A DNA stretch of 64,000 nucleotides from Ianthella basta (taxonomy: Eukaryota; Porifera; Demospongiae; Verongiida; Ianthellidae), in contig OZ025875.1 of assembly GCA_964019415.1 (NCBI GenBank), positions 8,305,517 through 8,369,516 on the forward strand. The letters are read 5' to 3'. The translations under genes were made by a program, and so were the position numbers. Positions 21,701 through 35,707 of the stretch are shown here, piece after piece. The notes beneath the pieces are model-generated. The model ran no database searches and was not told the DNA's origin. It worked only from the letters and a program-made list of their open reading frames with translations. Numbering within the stretch: the stretch's first letter is position 1; every line of letters begins with the position of its first letter.

Positions 21701-24700
21701 GTTGTGTCTGGTTTACATGTCTTTGTACCTCACTGTGTTGCAGTCCCTCCGTGCCAAGCTGGGCCACTTCTACTCAAAGGAGTGCATCCAAGACAACCCT
21801 CTGCTGGCCTCTTCCACAATGCAGTATGTCAACCTAAATTTGGTGCAACCAACACAGCGACGCCCGGTAGCAGGGAAGGTTGACGAGGCCGTATCAGTGC
21901 ACCTGGCCAGGGGAGGTGTTGGACAGGTGCCTCATGAGAAGGTGCCACTCGACTACGAACATATCCTCTCCTTCTCCCCTCCTGCTGGTATCTCCAGAAA
22001 GCGGGTGCTCATCGAGGGTGTACCAGGTAGTGGCAAGAGCACTCTCGTCCAGCGAATGTGCCACGATTGGTTGGTTGGCCGTTTTGCACAGGACTACAAA
22101 GTAGTCATCCAAGTCACCCTGAGGAGTCTCCCCAAGGACCAGAAGCTGAGCCTGGAAGACCTCGTCTTCACATCAGTCGGGGATGCAGCTATCGTTCAAG
22201 AGGTCACTGACTTCGTTACTGCACACCAAGGACAGGGGGTCCTGTTCATATTTGATGGCTTTGATGAGCTGTCAGAAGAAATGCGCAAGAAGTCTCCAGT
22301 TCACGACATCATCACTGGCCATCTTGCCCCTCACTCATCTTTCATGGTCACCACTCGCCCCATTGCTGCAGAGAGCCTCTACCACCGTGTGGACAGAAGG
22401 GTTGAGATCAGTGGATTCGGATGGGAAGAAGTGGAGAAATTCATCATGGAGTACTTTGCCTCCAAACCATCAGCAGGAGAGAAGCTCCTGTCGACCCTCT
22501 CCTGTCGCCCTCACATCATGAACCTCTGCTTCACCCCACTCCTGTGTCTGATGGTGTGCTATGTAACATCTCTCGGTGACGACTCTCCAGAACTCCTTCT
22601 GTCACTGCACCAGTTGTTTGAGTGTGTCATCATCCACACCATCAACCACAACCTGGAGCGATTGGGCAGGAAGGAACACACTGACAGTCTCCAAGATGTA
22701 ATGCGACTGTTTCCCAGCTTCAACAAACTGATCCAATTGGCACAGGAGGGGATCGAAAAGGACACCATCATTTTCTCCGACCTCGACTTTGAAGTGGACA
22801 GTGTCTTCTACGGCTTGTTCAACTGCGTTAAAGCACAGAATCGGTTTGGGACCATCTCTCGCACGTGGCACTTCCTGCACCTCACCCTGCAGGAGTTCAT
22901 GGCGGCCCTCGCTGTGACCAAGAAGACACCAGGGGAGCAGGTCACCTTCTGGAAACAACACCTCACCTTGAGGTGCAACAAGTGGGGGCACTTTGTTCTG
23001 GCAGATGACAGGAACAGGACTATGTTCCTGTTCTTCAGCGGGCTGAGTGGTCTCAGCACTCCAGGCATGCAGAGGATGCTACTGGAGACCCTCAACACCG
23101 TAGTGAAGCCCAGCATTAGGAAGGGTACCCCACTTCCTGAACTGTGTGAAGTCGTAGCTGAGAGTGGCAATGAACAGTTGGCTCAGTCCATCCTGTCCCC
23201 ATGTGGACCAACAGTGGAGATTGATAAGTACTGCCTCAAGGGTGTTGGCATAGCGTGGTGTGTCGCTCAGCACTGCAAGCAGGTGGAAGGGGCTGGAATC
23301 AGGGTTGGAGAGTTGAGGGTCGCCGTTTCACTACCTCCACGTTTATCAGCTATCGCTAGCTTTAGCTCTCAGCTGGGAGATGTCTCCACACTAACAAGAG
23401 TGGAGCTGCCAGATATGGAGGTTGATAATGGTAAGTTATCCCAAGGGCAGTTGAACCCATTTACAACTGAGGACTGCTTGACTGTAAAGTGTTAAGATTG
23501 AGAAGGACACTTAATAGTTGGAGTAATCTTATTCTTACTTCTCAATGATGCTCTTTTGGTAGTGCTCTGATTACTATACTCAACCACTGAGGTCCAGTAC
23601 AAGTCTGTTGTTTGTAGCTGTTTAAGAAGAAGGTTGACACAACAGATGGTTACACTGTACACACTGAATGGCTTGTCAGTTTTACTGAGGAACCTCCAGC
23701 TTGCAATGCCACTTTGTATTTGGATTTAATTTGGGAATGGGAAGTATAGACACGTACTGTGTGTGATTATGAGTAACAGACGTGTGTCCATGGTCCCCAC
23801 ATGGATGTTGTGCAATCTGTATACGTATGCACCTTACCTTCCAAAATTGTGTGGAAATCTTTTCATGACTTTACATATACTTGTACTTTCTCCAGATCTG
23901 TCAACTGTCAGGGAATTTCTACTGAAGCAAACACAACTCAAGTGCTTCACATTTGGAGGACTCAAAGAACACACCAAGGATATGTTTGACACAGTGAAGG
24001 TATTGAAATGCTACAGTGGAATATCAACTTGATTTGCCCATGTCTCAAAGTGTCCCATGTCAACTGCCCCTAACCTGTGCAGTGTGGGTGGAGTCTGTAC
24101 TTGATGAGGTGTACCAGTAGTAGAAGTGTGTCAGTTGTGTGTTTAGACTACAAAGTGTGCACATTCCACCATTTGAGCAATGTGTGCATGTGAGTGCCCC
24201 TTTACTTTCTTGTTTGTGTAGGATGTGCTAACACACCACAAGGACTCACTGGAGGAAGTGACACTACATGGGGACTGGAGAGGAGGTGTGTTGTGAGTAG
24301 CATTTGTCACACCATGCACAGTGGGTATCCATGGACACTGTTCCACTCAATGAGAAAATGAAGTGTGTTGTGAAGAGGGTGTTTGCAGTACAAAAGTATT
24401 CCATGTAACATCTCCCATTACCATGGTAACCATGTTTTTCTATACTTGAACTAGCAGATGGTTGCCATGGTAATGGAAGTATTCCACCCCAAGAGGATGT
24501 ATAATTATTGGTGATATACAGAACTATAATGAATGACTACTGTCCACTGGTCTTCACTCCTGCTTGTGCATGTCTGACGTGTGTCGGAATTCACTCAGTT
24601 TGTTCTCATACCACCTTCCAGATACTCCCCTTGACCCTTTGGTGGAGTCCCTTGTGACCTGTCAGAGATTGACCTCTTTGGAGCTGAACCGTATCGACCT

Positions 24701-26436
24701 GTCCCTTCAGAGTTGCATCACATTAGTGAAGGGGTTGCACAATCTGAGGGCACTCGGACTGGAGTGGGTGCCTTTGTCAGATGAAGGAGTGAGTGACTGA
24801 GTTTGAGCTGCATGAATTGTAGACAATCAGTTGCAGTGTTTGAAGTATTCAACATGTCATGCAATTCTATTGTCTTCCCTTACAGTCACTCACTGCCTCA
24901 GATGTCCACCTCATTGCATCATCAGTGGAACACCACCCCAGTCTGAGGGAGCTGACTGTTAAATGGTGCAGTAAGTCCCTTGTCAAGGGAACTGTGGAGG
25001 GGATAGCAAAGAGACATGGTGTGGATAAATTGGTTGTTGCTGCAGCCAGTGAGAGTGACAGTGACAGTGACAGTGATGACAGTGAGTATAATGAGGACAG
25101 TGGAGGTGAGTATTTTTAATACATTGACATTTCATTGTATGGCACACAGACACCTTGTTCTAAATCATGCCTCCTTTCCCAAGCATGTTTCATTGTTATG
25201 TGTACCTCGTCTGTCCCTTGCTGACCTCTCTAGTCAGAAGGAAGAAATGACAGCTGAGTCAGTTTTGGAGGTTTAGTCATATTCCATATGCCTTTTCCAA
25301 ATGGTGCTCCCTAAGTGGTTAGCCAATAGTTGTCCAGTGTCATAAGATCTTGTCATTCCTTTGGTACCCCCTTGCATGCATAGCAACACATGACCAAGCT
25401 AAGTGTGATTGTGGGACATCAAACTTGACCACCAACAATAGCTAGCCTGTCACCTGTAGCACTACACTGGGGGATCAACGCCTTTCATGGGTGCCTGAAT
25501 GTATGAACCCCTATTTAGCCTATTTCTTGGAAATACCCAGAGGTGTACTCTCCTACTTCAGTAACCCATTTCCGTCCTTCCAGCTTTGCTAACTCCAATA
25601 ACTACTGAGTCACCATCAATGTGTTGCCTCATGCATCCTCTGCAGTTGTCCCTGCTCTGGTCCCGCCCATCTGTGCTGTAATGAGGACAGGATCACTAAA
25701 GACCTTGTGTGTTGGTGTACTCGATTCCCAACTAGCAGAGCAGGTGTTGAAGGAACTGCCTCACTGCACTCAACTCAGGGAGTTGGAGTTGGAGTTGGAT
25801 TTGTCCAGGTCAGACAAGGTGAGACATGTCACTTTGTATCCAATACATCAACAGTATAAACTCCTACTGTACATCTGCACATGTAGTAAGGTTGGGAGGC
25901 TCTGCATGTACCCCAACAAGGGCAGTTGTGTAAGGGACTGCCTCACTGCACTCAACTCAGGGAGTTGGAGTTTGAGTTGGAGTAGTTGACACAGTTAGAC
26001 ATGGAGGTTGTGTTTTAGACATGTCACTTGTTGTATATGCAGTGTCTCTGGAGGAGTGTTTGTGTTGATCTAGCTGCTAGCCACTACTTTGTCATCTCAC
26101 GCACCACACGAAATGACAAAGTAGGGGCTAGCAGCTATAGACTATGTTTGTGTGTGAAATGCACACACCACACACACTCACCTACACTACAATGGCTATT
26201 TATTTCACACTCTGATCTGTAGTTTGTGTCACATGACATGCATGTGACCCCATCTTCTTTACAGGTTGGCACCCTCCCATCAGCTATTGAAGCTGCTCTC
26301 TCAAAGTGCACCACACTGGAGAAACTGACAGTGAAGGGACTTTCTGTCCTTCCGTCTTCTGTCACTGCTGCCCTGCTTAGGGCAGTGAGTACTGTCAGGT
26401 CCTTGAAGGAAGTGTCAATGGGCAGGTGTCACTATG

Positions 26437-26468
<32 letters not shown>

Positions 26469-28349
26469 CTGTGTGTGTGTGGTGTGTGTGTGTGTGTGCA
26501 GTGTGCAGTGTGTGTGTGTGTCTGTGTGTGTGTGTGTGTGTAGTAGTGTTGTGTGTTGCTATGCATGTGTGTGAATGTGACAACATTTGACAGTGCAGTA
26601 TGTTTTGTGTTAGGTCCACAGCTTGCAATGTGTAGTTCAGCTCTGCACCTTGTGTCTCCCTCCATGACCACTTGTCTCCCTCCCCTGCAGATGGTGTTGA
26701 TGAGGAAATGGAGACATTTGCCAGTTACTTAAAGACAAGCAACTTGAGGAAACTGGAGTTGACTAAGTGCTACAACCTATCCCCTGTGCACATTGCAACC
26801 ATCCTCAATGGTCTCAATGGGAACAACAGCCTTGAAGAGCTGGTGGTCATACCACCATACCAGCACAGTGTGGTGAGTCATGTCTGGTAATGTGATTCCT
26901 GTGTGTGTACTAGAAGGGATGGTAGTGACACCAAGCCCACAGGTCAGTTCTGAGTGTGTTGTCTGTTTGTCACATAACACCATGTGAACTGGTTTCTTCC
27001 ATCAGTAAACTACACACACTTTGAAACCATCTCCATTCACTTGACTACCCATAACAGGTGATGGCCCCCTTCCTCTCACTCGGGAGAGCCCCCGTGATGT
27101 TGTACATTTGTCTTGTTCATACAGTTCCTCTTTGCAGTTTGCAGTTCTCACTTGTCTACAGTTTTGTATTCTTTGTAGTTTGTAGAGAGAACTTCTCATT
27201 ACACTAGTATTCCATGTATTGTCCAGAGTACTTGTTTCTACTACTGTGAATGGTGTTCTCACTATGGGCTCAACTGATGAAGCCATGCAAGACCTGTAGT
27301 TTAACTCTTCTGTCCCCCGGCCTATTAGCTTGCCTTGCTTATGTCAATGTGTGTCCATTGTCCTTACCTGTACACCTCCCCTATACCTCATGTCCTCCAT
27401 AGCTCCATTTCATGTGTGTCTTTGTGTCAAGTCTGAGACTGCTGCAGTGTTAGTTGTCACACAGCACGGTCTCCTTAACCACATGCAGAGGGAGGTGAAG
27501 GGGGAGGATGTGTCAGACCCTGACATGCTGAAGGCAGTTCAAACAGCAGTCAGGGTGAACAGGTCAGTAAAGAGGATCAGGATTGAGGGCGAGAAGTTGA
27601 GGTGGACCAATGTGGCCACTGCTATCATTGAAGGAGCAGCACATAACACAACATTGATGGGGGTGGAGCTGGCGACACCAAAGGACCATCCTCCTCCCCA
27701 GGAGGTGGTTGATAAAACAAGACAAGCAAATCCAAAACTACGACTGGTTGTTAGGGCTGGTGAGTAAACATCACATGACATCACATGACATCACATGACA
27801 CTAGTACACTCCCCCCACATGTTGTGTGTCTCATGTCCCAAGTTGTGTCTGAGTGGTGTGTGGTGGTCTGTTGGTACAAGTGTGTCACAGTGAGGGCTTG
27901 TGAGCAAGTGCTGCACTGGAGGAGGGACCCGTCCCCCTCACTAAAGAGGGGGTTCCCCTCACAACACCCACCCAGTAGTGTCAGTGTGTGGTAGTGTGGA
28001 TTGGCCTCATACCCTTTTGTGTACATGTGAAGGAAGGTCTGGTACGTGGCTACTGCTTGCACTGTGTGGCATTCACAATCCCACAGAAAACAGTGGAGCC
28101 TCTGCACATGTGCACACAGTAGGTACCAGGCTGTCCTCCCGCCCCCACACAATTAACAGTGCACAGGAATGAGGCTAGTGATGAATGTGTGGTAGTGGGC
28201 ATGCAAGTGATCAGGAGGGAGTGATCTAGGGCAAGACTGACGTGGTGCTAGGGTGTCAGGTGACATGTCACATGTGTGTACTGTGAGTGACTGTCACTTG
28301 TTGCTATTTTCATGCAGAGGATATGCGCGGCTTCGCCAACTACTTGTAA
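18771..28349 (+). CDS. NLR2: complete CARD-NACHT-LRR receptor, 1265 aa
   Basis: Exons 18771-19068, 20028-20339, 20727-20785, 21744-23430, 23896-23999, 24222-24285, 24622-24788, 24886-25105, 25646-25818, 26265-26436, 26691-26872, 27432-27759 and 28318-28349 join without a stop (3798 nt). Residues 1-99 are basic then Ser/Pro-rich, starting MGQKCSS, a fit to N-myristoylation (Gly2, Ser6). About 100-203 is the CARD (A type; core IEILRGKRDKDF). NACHT lies in about 224-700: Walker A GVPGSGKST near 315, Walker B LFIFDGFDEL near 390, FLHLTLQEFMAAL near 600. LRRs fill the rest, with leucine-rich words such as LTSLELNRIDL and LRKLELTKC. The fourth LRR exon has a unique acidic SDSDSDSDD tail. The last exon ends NYL-stop. 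This is the best-preserved family member here. Confidence 0.9.
19257..19318 (+). repeat. tRNA-like promoter segment, possible SINE relic (unit A)
   Basis: TCTGGTAGCGCAGTTGTTAG and following bases resemble a tRNA 5' half with an A box (TGGTAGCGCAGTTG). A good B box (GGTTCGANTCC) is not seen; GTCAGTGAACAC is at best a degenerate one. Present in the first NLR intron in B (37574) and C (54243). Not a functional tRNA. Confidence 0.35.
21077..21362. mobile_element. Insertion with GTTAACG-type inverted ends in NLR2 intron
   Basis: NLR3 lacks this stretch at the matching place. The ends CTGCATGGTCACACTAC and GCTGTGACTGCAG are imperfect inverted repeats, with GTTAACGTCGATGTGACGAG and TAACGTTGATGTTGCTGTGA words inside. 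The words resemble those of the MITE at 2106, so it may be a relative. Confidence 0.45.
26072..26136. repeat. Conserved 65-bp hairpin in LRR intron (NLR2)
   Basis: Same hairpin as at 8373. The left arm has one mismatch (GCCACTAC for GCCCCTAC). Confidence 0.8.
26438..26541 (+). repeat. (GT)n microsatellite in LRR intron (NLR2)
   Basis: Short form of the array that reaches 770 bp in NLR1, with the same GTGCAGTGTGCAG interruption. Confidence 0.9.
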
Positions 28350-28953
28350 CCTCCCAAGACACACCCCCTGACCTGGTGAGTTGAGCAGTGTCCCAACCTC
28401 CTCTTGTCCCTGTGCTGGTCACATGACCCAGACAGAGGTAGTGGGTGCACACATTGATCCATTTGTCATGTGTCCTCCCATTTCATGTCCTTACCCACAA
28501 CATGTCTCTCCACTCCACAGGACTCCAGTCTCCTCTCATGTCTGCACAACAAACTGAAAGATATTTGCAACTAGTGTTTTGTTCATAGTATAATTAATTA
28601 CACAATTACACAATTATAACTAGTTTATTGACATGTCTGTGTGTTGTAGCTAGCTAGGGTAGGCTGTAATGTATATGTTATATGCATATACACAGCAGCA
28701 CACTTTGTATACACTTGAAGTTAATTTCAACTGATGGTCATTTGTACAGTTAGATTTTGCAAGCGAATGTTCGAATTCTTAATTAAAGTTTGTGAATAAT
28801 GGAATCAGATAGTCGCGCATGTATATGGTCATCGCTGAGAAATCCGGAAATCAATCTTTAATTTCTGTACGTACGTCGACTGGTAGTCCGCAATTTTCTA
28901 ATTAACCGGAAACCGCCTTAGGGTACGTGTCCTGAGAAGACCTCCCCGCGACA
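28350..28953 (+). other. NLR2 3' region and kinase promoter (unit B)
   Basis: Same layout as 11301-11914: probable 3' UTR intron, AT-rich downstream DNA, then the conserved ETS/YY1-like block. It differs by lack of TATATTTTAATTA before the kinase start and by GCAATTTT replacing the YY1-like GCCATTTT. Confidence 0.5.
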
Positions 28954-29599
28954 ATGTTCATCTCGCCCCAACTGGAGGACATGGCGGAGCAGAACGGACT
29001 GACCTACTCTCAACGTATATACGTATGACAGCGCTAGGAAGGCGAGGATAACGTCAGAGAACTTCTATGACAACCTTCTTGTTCACTATCGGGACAGGAG
29101 TAACAGGTGAGTCTCTCCTTACTTCAGTACGGTCTACAGTGCGTTACGTCACACGTGTGTGCTTTGTGGAGTGTGTAAGGGAAGGACGGTCTCGGAGAAA
29201 ACTGGCTCAGATGCGATTTCTGGTTAATGTTGCGTTTTATTGTGGCGTGAGTTATATTCCCTATTTCTGCCCTCCCCGTCCCTCTGGTACTCACGTGTGT
29301 ACACACACACTCTTCTGGTGTGGCCTTGAGTTGTGATTGATTTTAAGGAATAATGAAGTAATCCACTGCCACAGTGTGTGCGTGCGTGCGTGCGTGCGTG
29401 CGTGTGTGTGCAGCCTATTCTGACAATGTGTCCATCCATTCACTTGTCACCTTAGACACTCCACTCTGCACCTGATGCCATGGGTGTGTGGTATGGAGTG
29501 TCTACGCATGCTGTCACACACATCTTACTGCTAATGTCTCTAACAAGCAAGTGTACAACATTGTTCTACAGTCTCTGGTTCACATACTCCCAATCTCTA

Positions 29600-29660
29600 A
29601 AGGGGAGGGGAGGGGAGGGGAGGGGAGGGGAGGGGAGGGAACGGGAGGGGAGGGGAGGAG
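29600..29660 (+). repeat. (GGGGA)n tract (unit B)
   Basis: Purine pentamer run in kinase intron 1. Shorter at 12607-12635 (A) and irregular at 47717-47768 (C). Confidence 0.85.
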
Positions 29661-29717
29661 CTGTACTGTTTGAAATAAGTTGAAATATTGAATGCACTGA
29701 TATGGCTGCTGTGATAG

Positions 29718-30127
29718 TTATCCCATGCTCGATTGCACAACAGGGGTTATGCGTTTGGTTTGTGTCAGTTTGTCCGTCACACACTTTTTGGGCCATTTGT
29801 GCAATTAAGGCACTTTCAAGGCTCGTATAGATAGGTTTCACAAAAAACAGCCTGTATACAATCGACGACTGCAACAACCACGCAAAAGCTATTAAAACGT
29901 CTCTTTCTAGTCTTTTGCAGACGATCCCTCCACTTCCTCGCCTCTGGGAGCTTACGGGACGGTCTAGCAAGCCAGACTAGACGGTCAGCAGCCATAATTA
30001 TGCGGAAAGAGTTTGCGGACTGCCCACGTTCGTATACGGATAGAGACATAAATGATAATCATTTTATATAGCTAGGTCTACATAGTCTCCACATGCATCG
30101 GGTATGGTCTCTATGAGGCCTTGTATC
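29718..30127. mobile_element. Insertion shared with unit A (unit B copy)
   Basis: Counterpart of 12690-13098, more than 95 percent alike by eye, absent from unit C. Confidence 0.5.
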
Positions 30128-30152
30128 AAGATGAATGGATGAGGTGACGTGA

Positions 30153-31001
<849 letters not shown>

Positions 31002-31294
31002 TAAGTGAGTTCATCCTTTGTCCACACTTGGTCACATGTACACACTTAACACTGTTGATGTGTTTGAGGTGCCTCCAACGTTTGAGTATAATGGACTCAG
31101 CGTAGTTTGGTAACATGATTGACTCTCCTCCTCTCCCCTCCCTCCCTCTCTCCTTCCCATCATTGTCTTCCCATCCCCTCCACTTCCCCTCACCTCCCTC
31201 TCCCCCTCCTATCCCTCTACTGCACTGGACTGAAGATGGCTCTCCGAACAGACTCCTACAAGGACTTCAAGAGCATTGACCCTAGTGAGAGTGG

Positions 31295-31418
<124 letters not shown>

Positions 31419-31989
31419 TTATGTCAGAGGTGAGTGTGCTGTGCTGTATGGAGAGTATTGACTGCAGTGGATGGATACAGCACCACACTTGGGACATTCC
31501 ACAAAGTGCATGGAGAGTATTGTGTGTGTGTGTGTGTGCGCGCGCCTGTGTGTTCATGTGTGGTCGTGTGTGTGTACATGTGTGTGTGGCTGTATTTGTA
31601 TGTGTGTAGCTAGCTATGTGTCAGTGTGTGACTGTGTTTGTGTGTGTCCACCCTATGCCTCTATCCGTGCAGTACATGTGTGGTGTACACATCTATATTT
31701 AGTACTCTGTCACACACTGTGCACCAAGCTACCCTGGTTGAGTGTTGTTTCCACTCTCCTCTCTCTCTGCAATCTGCAGTGTCTATGCAACTGTCCATGC
31801 CAAGGACAAACCGTATGACTTGTGTTGTTTGAGAGAGCAAATAACTTATGGAGATCTGTATTATACCGTGCCACAGGCTCATCAAACTGATGTAAAGGAC
31901 GTTATTTATTGCAGTGTGTGTTTCTGACACTTTTAGCTGTTGTCTCTTGTTGTGTGAAGAGTTGTAGTTGGTTGTATTTATGTTTTAAC

Positions 31990-32698
31990 TACCGTATGGC
32001 CGGAAATTTTGGCGGGAATTTATTTTGGCGGATTGCTGAAATTTCTGTATTTGGCGGAATTTATTTCGGCGGTTTGGCAAAGCCTGTGCCATAATGATAT
32101 TCATAGCAATATGGCTAACCTGGACGAACAGAGCTAGATTGTACTGAAGAGTCTCTGTCTGACTGAGCAGTACACGCGCTGTTGTTTGACCATAATTGGG
32201 TTATTTTCGTTCCAATCCTTAGCTTTTCGCACGAGTGCTGCAACGTACAAAGGCTTTTAAGTCTCCTTTTGGCCGATCGCGATCCGCTGACGCTCGCTCG
32301 CTTGCAGCCTGTGACCTCGCACACAATTGTACTGCTTCAACGCAGAAACAGAGAACAGGCTGTCGAAATCTGCTGAAGTAAGTTACTGACAATGATCTTA
32401 ACGTCAGTGTTCACAGCGACCGCATATACGACGCCGTTCGGATTGCCTTCGGCTTCCTCGCGCTAACGCTCTTCTTCCACCTCCATGTGCAAAACTCTTT
32501 GGAAACATAGCGTCCTCGCGCTGCTGTCATTTGTGAACTCCATGCTGGCGATAAATCGATAGGCCTGGCACAACCAGGATTGTTAAGCGGAACAAACCTT
32601 ATGATTGCACAAATGGCGGAAGAAATATTGGCGGATTGCTCTCAAAACCGCCAATCCCCCAAAATAAATTCCCCGCCAAAATTTCCGGCCATACGGTA
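31990..32698. mobile_element. 709-bp TIR element inserted only in unit B
   Basis: Ends are inverted: left CCGTATGGCCGGAAATTTTG, right its complement, and both arms continue with GGCGG-rich words for about 50 bp. TA on both sides matches a TA target-site duplication, and units A and C show the empty site (TTTTAACTATTTGTTG). The interior is GC-richer than its surroundings, with CGATCGCGATCCGCTGACGC, and has no transposase frame. A non-autonomous Tc1/mariner-like element is the simplest reading. Confidence 0.85.
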
Positions 32699-32830
32699 TT
32701 TGTTGTTAATTGTTGGTCACTGTGATGACATTTGGGCAATGTGAAGTAGCTAATGAGTCAAGACACGAGTTAGTCTGGCTCGCGAGACTAGCTGGCTAGA
32801 CCCGTATAAACCGGATGATCACGTGCAAAA

Positions 32831-34642
32831 ATGGCTGCTAAGTACATCGAAGGAGAAGCTCAGAGAGAAAGAGCCAATTTGAGACAACAGTTTGCAGCCG
32901 GTTTTCCACAAGACGAACTCTTGCCTACATTACTGGTGGAGAATGTACTCATCAACTTTGAGTTTGCACAGCTCCTCCCAACACCGCGATCTACCGTGGC
33001 GGACAGGAATGACAGGTTCCTTGAGTATCTCGACAAGAACCCGTCAGCCGTCAGTCTTACGCTCTCCATCCTACCACGTCCCGAGCACCTGGACCACCCA
33101 TCCTTCGAGGAGATGCTGCGAGAGGTTTTTGACGTAGAGGAAGAAGAGAATGGAACGGGCGGGATTCCCAGTGCTACGCTGCAACAGGAAGGGGCGCGCG
33201 TCAGTGGCGCTAGAGAGGTGAGCACACTATGGCCGCCTATCACACGACCGGTGCAGCGCTCGGTGAACGGCTTGATGTTGAATGTTTGGTGTTGAATAAA
33301 CTGTTGGTATTGTAGCTAGTGGATGGGAGGATACTTAGCTACAACCTGTCCTGTGTAGCTGCCCTCAGTTTGTATGTAGCTACTGTCATATGCATGCGAT
33401 ACATAGGGCAGCCCACGGGGACTTCCATATATGGTATATGCACACGGTATTGTGGGTATTTAGGGGTTGTCATGGTTACATGTTTCGTTACGTTGTTACG
33501 TTGTCTTGTGGCACAGGGACAACAAGTGGTGCAAAGGACAACAAGCGAATAAGGAGGACAAGGACAACAAACATTGGAGGGACAACAAGCAACACAAAGT
33601 TCTATCTCTCCAGATCAAGCAGTGGATCAGCACGCTGGAGCAGGAGGTATGGTTAGCACACACATCATTGCACTACATGATGGTGGATCTTACACAGCGA
33701 CCAATCACATTTGCCTTCACTCATGGTTGAATAATGTATTCTCAGTTACTTTTGCTTTTCACATTATCTGGTTTGCCTATATCTGAATGAGCTGGTCTCA
33801 GTGAGTGACAGCCCACTGTGTTCATGTATGTGGACTAATTGATTTAAAATTTATATTTCCCCACAACTATTGAAAATAAGATGTCAGTCAGTAATTCCAC
33901 TTTGAGACAATACATTTCCCTTAGCTACAAAGTGTACGGACTCAGCTAATGGCTTTGGTTGAGTAACATATCATCATTAGATTTCAATCACTCTTGAGTG
34001 ACAGCCATTTTGGAAGTTTGTGCTAGTGAACAGTTGCTCTATACAAGTATTAGTCTATTAGTCTCGTTCCCAGTCCCCCAAAAGGTGGTCTGGAACATTA
34101 GCTCGCTATTTTGATACCGCCCTTGGGGCACTTGCCACCATCTTGGCAAGCGCCTCCATGTCTGTGATACTCAATGTAATGGCTTTATTCGCTCACCTAC
34201 GTGAGGTGTAGTCGGGTGTTCTATCAAATGAGACCAATCTACACCCAATTTGACTGCTTCCACAATTTCAAAAGGTGGCCTGGTACAGTTTCTCAATGTC
34301 CATTACTGCCCCTTGAGGCGATTCTGGTAAGTGCCCCAATCCTTGTGCTTCTTGCATACATGTAACGCAACATACCAAAAGTTTTCAATTAATCAGAATA
34401 TCAGAGCAAAAGTACCGGACCACCTTTTGGGGGGCTGGGAATGAGACTACACTGGAGCTGACCAAAGGGAGCTGCCATTTTCATATCGCAAAATTCCATT
34501 TTCTCATTCCCAGTTCCAAATCCCGAGCCAAATCCAGACCAGCTAAAGATTGAGGTGCCCTGGGTGAGACGGAGCTCAGTACAACTGACTAGCGACGGCT
34601 TTAGAGCATTCTTCAAGGGGAGACCTGTGGACAAGGTTACAG
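32831..34642 (+). CDS. MAAKYIEG gene, unit B copy: exon 1 intact
   Basis: Exon 1 (32831-33217, 129 codons, phase 0 donor) is open: MAAKYIEGEAQRER, LRQQFAAGFPQDELLPTLL, then FEFAQLLPTPRSTVADRNDR, FLEYLDKN, a PRPEHLDHPSFEEMLREVF segment and an acidic stretch EEEEN. It is predicted to be mostly helical. Exon 2 (33517-33646) has a 19-bp repeat copy that unit A lacks, which shifts the frame to a stop after RTTSE. Exon 3 (34514-34642) is open in phase 1: PNPEPNPDQLKIEVPWVRR, QLTSDGFRAFFKG, ending VDKVTG. The exon 2 to exon 3 phases do not match directly (0 to 1), so an exon is unseen or the model is imperfect. I do not recognise the family. An ATG with AAAA before it and an E-box CACGTG upstream support the start. 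Confidence 0.5.
34069..34449. mobile_element. MITE with TAGTCTCGTTCCCAG termini (unit B)
   Basis: Counterpart of 16309-16699; the right end reads ATGAGACTA instead of ACGAGACTA. Confidence 0.8.
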
Positions 34643-34990
34643 GTAAGATGGGTACATGGGGACAGTGTGGAGATTAGTGGGTTAATGTGTTTGAAGGGTT
34701 TCTATACAGCTGAGGGCTGTTGGTGGGGGATGCCCCATTTGTCCCCTTAAACGTCCCCTTGTATGTGTTCGTGGTATTTCCTGCTAACTGATTCGTGCTG
34801 AGAAGGTGCGTGTGTTGTGTGTGCCCCACACTCACTCCATGTGTAAGAGTGGACTGCAGAGTGGGCAGGTCTGGGCCTGGCCATGTGAAGGAGTTGAAGG
34901 ATTGTGCTAGCTATGCTGCACTGCTCATGAGTTGTGTCAAGTACACACCAAACTTATGCTCATCACATGTCATTGGTACCAGCACCTCAC

Positions 34991-35060
34991 TAGTCTTGCT
35001 AGCCAGACCACCATTTTGTAAACTACACCATACAAAATGGCAGTCTAGCTCACGAGACTA
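34991..35060. mobile_element. 70-bp hairpin MITE (unit B)
   Basis: Arms TAGTCTTGCTAGCCAGAC and the complement ending CTCACGAGACTA, with CCATTTTGTA and TACAAAATGG words facing each other. Also at 51840-51909. Confidence 0.7.
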
Positions 35061-35185
35061 GCACCACACAGGAAGTTGGCATATCCAATTATACTCCTTT
35101 TATATGCAAAGCTAGCCTAGTATACTGTAATAATGTTCACTGCTTGTGATGGCTCATTATGCTCCATTTAATGCCTACTTAATCA

Positions 35186-35310
35186 GTGCTGGTGTATCCT
35201 ACCTGTCTTGTATTAAACTGCATGGTGGTCATGTGACAGTCATGTGACCCCATTACATCATGTCCCCCACAGACTGCTGGTGTGTCCTACCTGTCTTGTA
35301 TTTGATTGTT
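35186..35310 (+). repeat. Tandem duplication of about 87 bp (two copies)
   Basis: GCTGGTGTATCCTACCTGTC recurs 87 bp later as GCTGGTGTGTCCTACCTGTC, each preceded or followed by a CCCACAGACTGCT acceptor-like word. Unit C has three copies (52035-52230). Confidence 0.7.
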
Positions 35311-35619
35311 GTATGAGAGCCCTATGCAGTAAGTCCTGCAGTGTGGGTGTGTCACAACGTCCTTCTCAGTGCTGTCCTCATTGCTGTCTGGTAACTAGAC
35401 AAATGGACCCTCTGAAAAGGGACCCACCCTGGAGGTGAGTCGTGATGTGCTCAAGGTGTTGACACACCAACAGATGGGAAGGGAGGTTGTGTTCATCCCT
35501 AAGTGAGCCCCAGCCTGGTGGGGTGGGGCAGTCCACTGCTGTGGAGCCTTCTTGGACAGCACTGCCAAAGGAGAAAGATGTGTCCTTAGCTACTGGTGTG
35601 TGTACTGTGTGTGTGTGTG

Positions 35620-35657
<38 letters not shown>

Positions 35658-35707
35658 TTATGTGAGTGTATACCCTCATCCCCTCCCTTCCCTCCCCCTC
35701 CAATCAG

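Larger units (their letters stand above)
34643..35707 (+). other. Region between MAAKYIEG exon 3 and tetraspanin (unit B)
   Basis: Contains a hairpin MITE, an 87-bp direct duplication and a GT run. Several CCCCACAG acceptors and GTGAGT donors suggest unseen small exons, but no recognisable coding exon could be placed. Unit A lacks almost all of it. Confidence 0.4.
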
